Origin: an uncultured Prevotellaceae bacterium | GTDB taxonomy: Bacteria; Bacteroidota; Bacteroidia; Bacteroidales; Bacteroidaceae | DNA: 41,048 nt | NCBI GenBank assembly: GCA_902784755.1 | Contig: CACZVX010000016.1 | Span: 1 to 41,048 of the forward strand | Reading direction: 5' to 3' | In this document: positions 23,975 to 31,281 of the stretch, one piece after another | Layout: each line of letters begins with the position of its first letter | How positions within the stretch are numbered: position 1 is the first letter of the stretch | Notes under the pieces: model-generated | The model's input: only the letters and a program-made list of their open reading frames with translations | Database searches by the model: none | What the model was told of the DNA's origin: nothing | Translations under genes and position numbers: made by a program

Positions 23975-24604
23975 ATGAAAAAACTGATTTCTATCACATT
24001 ATTGGTGCTGTTGACGATGACTACTGCCACGGCACAAACCTATTATACCCGTTTCTGTCCAGACAAGAAACTCGTGAAAGAGGCACGTAAATGGATGAAA
24101 AGCGGTGAATGGCGCAATGGATTCACGGCTGCCAAGCCCCATAAAAGTGTGAATGCTGTGGACTTCTATGAACAGTATCAGAAGAATCCCGAACAATGGA
24201 AAGCACTTTTCCGTTGGCTCTCTGAAACAGACGTGTTGGCTATTCCCAAAGGAAAGCATCCCATACCAGGCACGCAATTGGTGGCCAGTGTGGAGGATTC
24301 GGAAAATGGTCCTTTAGAGAAGCGTAACAGTGAGAGCCACTTTCACCACATTGATTTCCAGTGGACCGTGAAAGGAACGGAAGGTTTTGGTATTATCGAT
24401 CATATGAGCAGCACGCCGAAAGACAAATACAAGCCCGACGTCATCCATTATAATTATGATGTGGAGAAGGCCCGTTTCTATGACAGCAATCCTAAAGAGT
24501 TCTTCATCTTCTTTCCATCCGACTGGCATATTGCAAAAGTAGCCACCAAGAAAGAGGACCAGACACTCCGTGTGATTGTGATTAAAGTGGATTATATAGA
24601 TTAA
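23975..24604 (+). CDS. exported YhcH/YjgK/YiaL-family protein
   Basis: 209 residues from the ATG at 23975, which begins a normal signal peptide (MKKLISITLLVLL...TATAQ). An ATG at 23948 overlaps the preceding stop (TAATG) and would add nine polar residues. The mature part matches the YhcH/YjgK/YiaL (EbgC-like) cupin family: FPSDWHIAKVA near the end and the metal-site region SHFHHIDFQWTVKG. Members are linked to sugar metabolism (sialic acid, beta-galactosidase beta subunit). Export and a place inside a corrin operon are both unusual. The function here is unknown. Confidence 0.8.
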   Translation: MKKLISITLLVLLTMTTATAQTYYTRFCPDKKLVKEARKWMKSGEWRNGFTAAKPHKSVNAVDFYEQYQKNPEQWKALFRWLSETDVLAIPKGKHPIPGTQLVASVEDSENGPLEKRNSESHFHHIDFQWTVKGTEGFGIIDHMSSTPKDKYKPDVIHYNYDVEKARFYDSNPKEFFIFFPSDWHIAKVATKKEDQTLRVIVIKVDYID

Positions 24605-24613
24605 CCCGAACGC

Positions 24614-26413
24614 ATGATCCTGATATTCGGAGGCACTACTGAGGGACGACGGGCAGCCCAGATACTTGAAGAGGCTGGCAAACCGTTCTGGTATTCTACC
24701 CGTAGCGACGGACAGGATATTGAAATGGTGCATGGAATCCGAGTGAAAGGAGGTATGAATCCCGATGAAATGGCCGATTTTTGCAGGAAGAATGCCATTC
24801 GTCTGATTGTAGATGCAGCTCACCCCTTTGCTACAGAACTTCATCATAATATCAGCGAGACTGCTCAGAATCTGAACTTGCAAGTCATCCGTTATGAACG
24901 GCAGTATGAACCACATACAGAAGATATTTGTTGGTGCAGGGACTATGAAACAGCCATTTTGCAGTTGAAGGAACACGGCATTCATCGGCTTTTGTCGTTG
25001 ACGGGTGTGCAGACGATCAATCGGCTCTCTGGCTATTGGAAAGAAAATGAATGCTGGTTTCGGATTCTTGATAGAGATACTTCCCGTGAGATGGCTATAA
25101 GGGAAGGATTTCCTGAGGATCATTTAGTTTATTATGAACATGAAGATACGGCATCTTTAATTGCCCGATTGAAACCACAGGCCATTCTCACTAAAGAAAG
25201 TGGAAAGTCGGGTGGATTCCCAGAGAAGATAGAAGCAGCCCGAAAGTCAGGAACGCCTGTTTTTGTTGTAGAGCGTCCGGCTTGTTCTTATGAGAATGTT
25301 GTCAATGGTCCTCACGGTTTGCGGCTGAAGATTCAGGAACTTTTACACGATTTCTTTGAACTCCACACGGGGCTGACTACGGGTACATGTGCTACGGCTT
25401 CTGCTGTGGCTGTTTTAGAGGAGATTTTAGAGAAAGAGGAGAGAGATTACTCAAAGAAATTCGTGTCTGTTCGTATTCCCGATGGAGAAGATATTGAAGT
25501 AAAGATAGAAAAGATTGAGGGAGATACAGCTACTGTTGTTAAATATGCTGGCGATGACCCTGATTTAACGGATGGGCTGGAAATCTGTGCAAAAGTCAGG
25601 CTTTTTGATCTTCATGACTCCCAGCGTATTATTATAAAAGGAGGTGAAGGTGTGGGAACTGTGACACTTCCCGGGCTTGGACTTCCTATCGGTGCTCCTG
25701 CTATTAATGAGACTCCGCAACGGATGATACGCGAGAATCTGTTACCCTTGTTGCCTGAAGGAAAGGGTGCTGAAGTTGTCATCTCGGTTCCGCAAGGTCG
25801 TGAGGTGGGGGCTAAGACCTTTAATCCGCGTATTGGAGTGCAAGGAGGCATCTCGATTATAGGTACCAGCGGTATCGTAAAACCATTCTCCTCAGAGGCA
25901 TGGGTCAGCAGTATCCGTAAGGAGATGGCTGTAGGACTGGAGGTTGTTAGAGGAGAGAGATTACGACCAGAGATAGTCATAAATTCCGGGGCCAAGAGTG
26001 AGGCTTTTCTCCATCAGCGTTTTCCCAAACTGCCTTTGCAGGCTTTTGTTCATTACGGTAATTTCATTGGAGAGACTATCCGTATTGCGGCAGAATTGGG
26101 TGTGAGCCATTTGGTAATGGGCGTGATGATTGGTAAGGCTGTAAAACTGGCAGAAGGCAATTTGGACACCCATAGCCGTCAGGTGACGATGAACCGGAGT
26201 TTTATTCAGCAGATGGCTATAGAAGCAGGTTTGGATGCTTCTAGAATAGAAACGCTAAACATGGCCCGTGAACTTTGGACGCTTTACGACGAAAAGGAAA
26301 TGGAAAGTTTTGGAAAAGTGATTTTAAGACATTGCCATGAACATTGCGACGCATTGCTGCCCAATGGGCAATTAGACATATTATTGATTTCAGATCAAGG
26401 AAAAATTATATAA
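24614..26413 (+). CDS. cbiD: CobK-CbiD fusion: precorrin-6x reductase / cobalt-precorrin-5B C1-methyltransferase
   Basis: 599 residues. Residues 1 to about 248 are CobK/CbiJ (ILIFGGTTEGRRAAQILE, VDAAHPFATELHHNI, LSLTGVQTINRL, TKESGKSGG), the NAD(P)H reductase of the corrin macrocycle. Residues about 250-599 are CbiD (LHTGLTTGTCATASA, IPDGEDIEV, GGEGVGTVTLPGLG, INETPQRMIREN, GTSGIVKPFS), the C1 methyltransferase of the anaerobic route. It starts nine bases after the YhcH-family gene. The fusion pairs two consecutive-acting enzymes in one chain. Confidence 0.93.
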   Translation: MILIFGGTTEGRRAAQILEEAGKPFWYSTRSDGQDIEMVHGIRVKGGMNPDEMADFCRKNAIRLIVDAAHPFATELHHNISETAQNLNLQVIRYERQYEPHTEDICWCRDYETAILQLKEHGIHRLLSLTGVQTINRLSGYWKENECWFRILDRDTSREMAIREGFPEDHLVYYEHEDTASLIARLKPQAILTKESGKSGGFPEKIEAARKSGTPVFVVERPACSYENVVNGPHGLRLKIQELLHDFFELHTGLTTGTCATASAVAVLEEILEKEERDYSKKFVSVRIPDGEDIEVKIEKIEGDTATVVKYAGDDPDLTDGLEICAKVRLFDLHDSQRIIIKGGEGVGTVTLPGLGLPIGAPAINETPQRMIRENLLPLLPEGKGAEVVISVPQGREVGAKTFNPRIGVQGGISIIGTSGIVKPFSSEAWVSSIRKEMAVGLEVVRGERLRPEIVINSGAKSEAFLHQRFPKLPLQAFVHYGNFIGETIRIAAELGVSHLVMGVMIGKAVKLAEGNLDTHSRQVTMNRSFIQQMAIEAGLDASRIETLNMARELWTLYDEKEMESFGKVILRHCHEHCDALLPNGQLDILLISDQGKII

Positions 26414-26422
26414 AGGTAAAAT

Positions 26423-27571
26423 ATGAAGAAGATATTATTTGCGCTTTTGGCTCTTGTTGTGATGGCAGGATGCAGACAGTCAAACAGACAGGCTGCCAAT
26501 GCCGAGGGAAACATGCGGGACACGGCAACCGTCAGTCTTCAGTATGCTAAGGGATTTACCGTGGAGAACCAGCCTTGGGGAGCTTTGGTGGAAATCAGTG
26601 ACCCGCAGAAAGAAGACGGAACGACAGAATCCACCTATAAGTTCCAACTCGTCAGAAAAGGCGAAGAAAAAGTGGAATCTGTTGAGGGTTATACACGTAT
26701 AGAGGTTCCCGTGAAAGGTGTGATTTGTATGACTTCCTTGCAGTTGGCTGGTTTTATCAAACTGGAAGCCTTGGATTTTGTAACTGGCATCAACAGTTCG
26801 CGTCATCTCTTCGATGAGGACCTGAAGGCAAGGATTAAAGACGGTAGGATTGTCAAGATTGGTAAGGAGGGAAACTTTGATGATGAGTTAGTGATGGCTG
26901 CCAATCCAACAGCTATCCTTGTATCCCTTTCCAAGCGGGGCGGATTTGACAAACTGGAAGATGTGAATATTCCGTTGATTCCTTATATGGGTTATCAGGA
27001 AACCGATCCGTTGGCACAGGCTGAATGGATTAAGTTTGTGGGAATGTTGACAGGAAAGACGGCAGAAGCAAATCGTCTGTTTGCCGAAATAGAGAAGGAT
27101 TATATGGAGGCTAAGGCCCTCATTCCAGCGGATGCCAAACGTCCAGAAGTGCTTTATGGCAAGATGCATGGAGATAACTGGTACGCGATGGGAGGTGAGA
27201 GTTTCATTGCCCGGATTATCAAAGATGCAGGTGCTCACTATTTCATGGAAGGTGATGAACGCACAGGTGGCGTGAATCTTGATTTTGAAACCGTTTATGC
27301 CCAAGCTGATAAAGGAGATTTCTGGGTTATTCAGAATAAAGGCAAGGAGCCGCAGACTTATCAGAATATGGAAGAGGAAAACAGTCGTTATGCCGACTTC
27401 CGTGCCTGGAAAGAGCATAGCATTCTGTGTTGTGATATCAGCGAAACACCTGTAAACGAGCTGTCGGCTATGGAGCCGGACCTTATTTTGAAAGACTTTA
27501 TCTTAGCTTTCCATCCCGAAGCCTTGAAAGATTATACGCCGAAATACTATAGAGTGATACGTGATAAGTGA
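26423..27571 (+). CDS. btuF: ABC importer substrate-binding lipoprotein, BtuF/FepB-type
   Basis: 382 residues. Lipoprotein signal peptide (MAGC, Cys17), then a helical-backbone type III binding protein: a VPVKGVICMTSLQLAGFIKLEAL block, IVKIGKEGNFDDELVMAANPTAILVS-type helix (positions about 140-170), NIPLIPYMGYQETDPLAQAEWIKFVG-type segment and a C-terminal ALKDYTPKYYRVI. It delivers a chelate to an inner-membrane permease. Position in the corrin operon suggests corrinoid; iron-siderophore or heme is possible. Anchored to a membrane facing the periplasm. Confidence 0.88.
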   Translation: MKKILFALLALVVMAGCRQSNRQAANAEGNMRDTATVSLQYAKGFTVENQPWGALVEISDPQKEDGTTESTYKFQLVRKGEEKVESVEGYTRIEVPVKGVICMTSLQLAGFIKLEALDFVTGINSSRHLFDEDLKARIKDGRIVKIGKEGNFDDELVMAANPTAILVSLSKRGGFDKLEDVNIPLIPYMGYQETDPLAQAEWIKFVGMLTGKTAEANRLFAEIEKDYMEAKALIPADAKRPEVLYGKMHGDNWYAMGGESFIARIIKDAGAHYFMEGDERTGGVNLDFETVYAQADKGDFWVIQNKGKEPQTYQNMEEENSRYADFRAWKEHSILCCDISETPVNELSAMEPDLILKDFILAFHPEALKDYTPKYYRVIRDK

Positions 27572-27593
27572 AAATTGATAACTGAGAAGTGAT

Positions 27594-28607
27594 ATGAGGG
27601 CCAATTGGAAGTTTCTCTGTATGATTTTGCTGATTGCGCTGTGTTTTTTCCTGAACATAGCTATTGGAACGATTGCCATTCCCGTAAGAGATGCTTTTGG
27701 TATTCTTTGGGGGGAAGAGCATCAGTCATTGGTCTGGCAGAATATTATCCTGAAATCACGACTTCCACAGGCTTTAACAGCTATGGTTGCCGGTGCGGGA
27801 TTGGCCATTAGTGGTTTGCAGATGCAGACGGTCTTCCATAATCCGTTGGCAGGCCCTTCCGTTTTGGGTATCAGTAATGGTGCCTCTCTAGGTGTGGCTT
27901 TTGTCGTCTTGGCCACAGGAAGTCTTGGCGGCGTGGCGCTGAGTAGTTTGGGAGCCGTAGGCAATGCTGCTATCTCACTAGCTGCCATTATTGGTTCGTT
28001 GTCGGTAATGGCCCTGATAGTATGGGTTTCCCAACGGGTGAGCGGCAATGCCACCTTATTAATAATAGGTGTGATGATAGGTTATGTGGCTACAGCTATC
28101 ATTGGTGTGTTGAAATATTTTTCCAATGAGGAAGACATCCGGGCCTATGTGGTATGGGGATTGGGCAGTTTTTCACGCGTGAGTGGTAATCAGATGGGGC
28201 TGTTTGTCATCATGATGCTGATTCTCATACCATTATCCATGTTGACGATAAAGACGTTGAATATCCTGCTCTTGGGTGAACAGTATGCCCGCAATTTAGG
28301 ACTCAATATTAAAAGAGCCCGCCTTACGGTTATCGGTTGTTCAGGTGTGTTAGTCGCCATTGTTACAGCCTATTGTGGTCCCATTATGTTCTTAGGATTA
28401 GCTGTGCCCCATCTTTGTAGGGCCATCTGGCGCACCAGCGATCATCGTATATTAATGCCAGCCACGATGCTGACAGGTATCGCTTTGGCTTTAGCATGCA
28501 ATTTGATTGCCCGTATGCCAGGTTTTGAAGGCGCCTTGCCTATCAATTCCGTAACGGCATTAATAGGTGCACCTGTTGTGGCCATGGTCTTATTCAGGCG
28601 GAGATAA
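27594..28607 (+). CDS. btuC: FecCD/BtuC-family ABC permease
   Basis: 337 residues with about ten hydrophobic segments. Family blocks: LPQALTAMVAGAGLAISGLQMQTVFHNPLAGPSVLGISNGASLGVA (positions about 60-105, the FecCD signature including NPLAGP), LLGEQYARNLGLNIKRAR (the ATPase-contact EAA-like loop) and GPIMFLGLAVPHLCR. It is the last gene of the operon, 22 bases after btuF. The ATP-binding subunit that normally follows is absent: the next gene is convergent and overlaps the 3' end by 14 bases, so BtuD must be encoded elsewhere. Confidence 0.9.
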   Translation: MRANWKFLCMILLIALCFFLNIAIGTIAIPVRDAFGILWGEEHQSLVWQNIILKSRLPQALTAMVAGAGLAISGLQMQTVFHNPLAGPSVLGISNGASLGVAFVVLATGSLGGVALSSLGAVGNAAISLAAIIGSLSVMALIVWVSQRVSGNATLLIIGVMIGYVATAIIGVLKYFSNEEDIRAYVVWGLGSFSRVSGNQMGLFVIMMLILIPLSMLTIKTLNILLLGEQYARNLGLNIKRARLTVIGCSGVLVAIVTAYCGPIMFLGLAVPHLCRAIWRTSDHRILMPATMLTGIALALACNLIARMPGFEGALPINSVTALIGAPVVAMVLFRRR

Positions 28608-29442
28608 AGTTTAGGATTTCTTCAATACGTGTTTCTGCTATTTGGCGGCCAATGTGATAAGTCTCCCACATCTCTTCGGGCTTGTGAGAGATATGTCCGA
28701 TTTTTAGTTTCTCCGTAGGACGTATAACAAATGTCATTCCTTTCTTTTCCTCTTCTTTAAGATACGCCAACTGTTCGTTGTACATAAGGTGACGATTGGC
28801 AGCAGCCTCGATGAAATGGGGATATTTTCGCAGAGAATGACGAATTAGGGGCAGGAATTTATTCTTTCCTTTCACGTAACCGTCAGGCTGGGTCGTCACC
28901 ACCAGGTTTCGCTGATAACCGATGCTTTGGAAGTATTTTAAGGGAATGCTGTCGGTGATGCCTCCATCAAGTAGTTTCTGCCCTTCTATCTCCACAATCC
29001 TGGAAGCAAGTGGCATGGAAGCAGAAGCCCTGATCCATTCATAACAGTCGTAGGAACATTTCATCAGCTTCTTATAAACAGGCTGACCTGTTTCCAAATC
29101 TGTACATACAGCATAGAATTCCATCGGGTTTTCGTCAAATGCCTTTGTGTCGAAAATATCAAGATGCTCAGGAAGATAGTGGTAATCAAATTCTCCACCG
29201 AAGATGTCGCCTGTCTTCAGCAGTGAGCGAACAGAACAAAAACGCCAGTCTTTAGCATATTGGGTGTTGTAGCGAATGGCTCGTCCCGGCTGTCGGCTTT
29301 TGTAATTGCATCCATAGGCAGCTCCGGCACTGACGCCGATAAGGCCATCAAATTCCACGCCATGCTCCATCAGCACGTCCATAATGCCCACGGAGAAAAG
29401 TCCACGTAAGGCTCCGCCTTCCAATACAAGTCCTGTCTTCAT
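28594..29442 (-). CDS. patatin-like phospholipase
   Basis: 282 residues. Lipid acyl hydrolase of the patatin/RssA group. The catalytic dyad is visible: Ser38 in GVSAG and Asp159 in DGG; the oxyanion loop is EGGALRG at 8-14. No signal peptide, so cytoplasmic or membrane-peripheral. It overlaps the upstream gene in an ATGA junction (29439-29442) and overlaps the convergent btuC end. The substrate is unknown; similar proteins act on phospholipids or acyl esters. Confidence 0.9.
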   Translation of the reverse strand: MKTGLVLEGGALRGLFSVGIMDVLMEHGVEFDGLIGVSAGAAYGCNYKSRQPGRAIRYNTQYAKDWRFCSVRSLLKTGDIFGGEFDYHYLPEHLDIFDTKAFDENPMEFYAVCTDLETGQPVYKKLMKCSYDCYEWIRASASMPLASRIVEIEGQKLLDGGITDSIPLKYFQSIGYQRNLVVTTQPDGYVKGKNKFLPLIRHSLRKYPHFIEAAANRHLMYNEQLAYLKEEEKKGMTFVIRPTEKLKIGHISHKPEEMWETYHIGRQIAETRIEEILNFISA

Positions 29443-29951
29443 TCTGTAGTGTTTTTCTTTGCCTCTTTCTTTCTGGCTTTGGCTCGCTTCTTGAAAGCCG
29501 AGAGCGCTGCACTGCCACCAGGGATTCCATGTGATTTTGCCTCCTTGTAAAAAGTTAAGGCGCGTTCATCATCCCCTAAAGTTTCGTAGCTATCAGCCAT
29601 ATAAAAGAAAATCTGCTGGTTATCGAAGCCTGTACGAAGAGCACTGTCGCCATAAACCACTGTCTTTAATGCATCTTTCTGATCGTAAGCTTCAAAGGCT
29701 ACTGCACACAAACGTATGAATTCCTTGCGCTTTTGGATGGAATCTTCTGCTGACTCAAAACGGGGTTTAGGCTCCGGACGTCCCAGCAGATGATCTTTAT
29801 ACCACAGTCCATAATATTCGCGATCCCCGCCAGGATGTCTGTCAACAGCACTGGCGTCTTGTCTTATTTGGCTGATGTTTGCATCCTGTGCCAAACCGGT
29901 CATTGCCGTTAAGAGCATGAAACATGTTAAGAGTAACAATCTTGCTTTCAT
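29439..29951 (-). CDS. exported protein with TPR-like helices
   Basis: 170 residues. Signal peptide to about residue 21 (TGLAQ), a Trp/Tyr-containing segment (REYYGLWYKDHLLGRPEPKP), then helical pairs resembling tetratricopeptide repeats (FFYMADSYETLGDDERALTFYKEAKSHG-like, about 110-140) and a very Lys-rich tail. It is translationally coupled to the patatin gene by a four-base overlap. No function is recognised; TPR proteins commonly act as scaffolds. Confidence 0.75.
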   Translation of the reverse strand: MKARLLLLTCFMLLTAMTGLAQDANISQIRQDASAVDRHPGGDREYYGLWYKDHLLGRPEPKPRFESAEDSIQKRKEFIRLCAVAFEAYDQKDALKTVVYGDSALRTGFDNQQIFFYMADSYETLGDDERALTFYKEAKSHGIPGGSAALSAFKKRAKARKKEAKKNTTE

Positions 29952-30034
29952 ATTTTATATATGGATTGGGGTTTCAGTATATATACGCAGGAAAAGACGT
30001 ATGTTATCTTAAACCTCTCATGATTTTTATTTCT

Positions 30035-30673
30035 TTAGTATTTCTTTCGAATCAGTGTGAGTCCGTCACGGAGTGGCAGTATCACCTGTTCTACACGCTG
30101 GTCCTTCATGAGAAAATCATTAAAAGATTCGATGCCCTGAGTCTGGCGGTCAGCAGTTTTGGGAATTTCAAGCACATGACCGTCCCATAATGTGTTGTCG
30201 GCGAGGATAAAACCACCTGGACGGAGGACTTTCAAAACCATTTCATAGGTTTCCATATAAGTGCGTTTATCCCCATCTATAAAAGCCATATCAAACAGAA
30301 TACCCAGTTTTGGAGCTTCGGTAATGGCATTGCCTATGATGAACTCAATTCGGTCACTAACAGCGGAATTTTCAAGCCATGGACGTGTAAAATCCTCCAT
30401 TTCATCGTTGATTTCGTATGTCCAGACCTTTCCTCCTTCTTCCAGTCCTTCGGCCATGCAAAGTGCGGAGTATCCACTGAATGTTCCTACCTCTAATATA
30501 TTCTTGGGCTTTATCATCTGGACAAGCATTTTCAGCAATCTGCCTTGCAGATGGCCACTAGCCATGCGTCCACGAAGCAGGTGTACATTAGTAGACCGCC
30601 AAAGCCTGTAGAGGTATTCTGGTTCAGGCTCTGAGTGTTGAAGAATGTATTTTTCTAATTCTTCAGTCTTCAT
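30035..30673 (-). CDS. class I SAM-dependent O-methyltransferase
   Basis: 212 residues, of the caffeoyl-CoA/catechol O-methyltransferase-like family. The SAM site is ILEVGTFSGYSALCMAEGL (about 59-77); FIDGDKRTY carries the metal-binding Asp and LADNTLWDGHV the second metal/substrate block. Cytoplasmic. It overlaps aroQ by four bases (ATGA), so it is co-translated with a shikimate-pathway enzyme. The acceptor is unknown; a small phenolic is only a family-based guess. Confidence 0.9.
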   Translation of the reverse strand: MKTEELEKYILQHSEPEPEYLYRLWRSTNVHLLRGRMASGHLQGRLLKMLVQMIKPKNILEVGTFSGYSALCMAEGLEEGGKVWTYEINDEMEDFTRPWLENSAVSDRIEFIIGNAITEAPKLGILFDMAFIDGDKRTYMETYEMVLKVLRPGGFILADNTLWDGHVLEIPKTADRQTQGIESFNDFLMKDQRVEQVILPLRDGLTLIRKKY

Positions 30674-31092
30674 TCTTTACTTGCTAAAGCCTCTATGGCC
30701 AAGCGGTAACTGTCAAGTCCAAATCCTATGATAATGCCTTTGCAAGCACAGCTGATCAAAGACTTGTGACGAAATTCCTCACGCTGATGTACATTGCTGA
30801 TGTGAACCTCAATAACGGGACATTTCAGAGAGCGGATGCAGTCTTGCAGTGCAATACTGGTATGCGTGTAGGCCCCGGCATTAAGAACAATTCCGTCATA
30901 CGTGAACCCCACTTCCTGCATCTTGTTGATGAGTTCACCTTCGATATTACTTTGGTAATACTCCAATTCTATGTTTGGATAACATGACTGCAGTTTTGGA
31001 AAATAGGTGTCAAAGGAATGATCACCGTAAATGCCAGGTTCGCGCGTCCCTAAAAGATTGAGATTGGGACCGTTGAGTATTAAAATCTTCAT
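30670..31092 (-). CDS. aroQ: 3-dehydroquinate dehydratase, type II
   Basis: 140 residues from the ATG at 31092, the family start (MKILILNGPNLNLLG); the longer frame to 31176 is rejected as it runs through the promoter. Third step of the shikimate pathway, forming 3-dehydroshikimate. The catalytic Tyr lies in REPGIYGDHSF and the catalytic His in EVHISN; NAGAYTHTSIAL binds substrate. Length and motifs are standard for the dodecameric type II enzyme. First gene of the aroQ / O-methyltransferase pair. Confidence 0.95.
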   Translation of the reverse strand: MKILILNGPNLNLLGTREPGIYGDHSFDTYFPKLQSCYPNIELEYYQSNIEGELINKMQEVGFTYDGIVLNAGAYTHTSIALQDCIRSLKCPVIEVHISNVHQREEFRHKSLISCACKGIIIGFGLDSYRLAIEALASKE

Positions 31093-31120
31093 ATTGTTTG
31101 TAAACATTTCTAATTGGGGA

Positions 31121-31128
31121 CAAAAGTA
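31121..31128 (-). promoter_or_regulatory. -7 box for aroQ
   Basis: The minus strand reads TACTTTTG, 28 bases before the aroQ ATG. No clear -33 box. Confidence 0.5.
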
Positions 31129-31220
31129 CAAAAAAACTTTGAACTTTGCATGATAACGCTCCATGAAATGTCTCAAATATTTCTTTTTGTGTACTTAATT
31201 GTTAAATTCACATACTTTTT

Positions 31221-31252
31221 TTTGGAACTGATTTATAAAAGAATTATCTTTG
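31221..31252 (+). promoter_or_regulatory. promoter of the hybrid sensor-regulator gene
   Basis: TTTG (31221-31224), 20 bases, TATCTTTG (31245-31252): a full Bacteroidetes promoter. The ATG follows at 31282. This is the best-formed promoter in the window. Confidence 0.75.
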
Positions 31253-31281
31253 TATGCTATATTCTTTGTAACCAAGTAACC

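Noticed and set aside
31093-31176. N-terminal extension of AroQ
   Set aside because: It runs through the aroQ -7 box, and type II dehydroquinases start at the MKILILNGPN block.
31114-31281. 56-residue N-terminal extension of the regulator
   Set aside because: It spans a well-formed promoter (31221-31252), and the ATG at 31282 begins a normal signal sequence.
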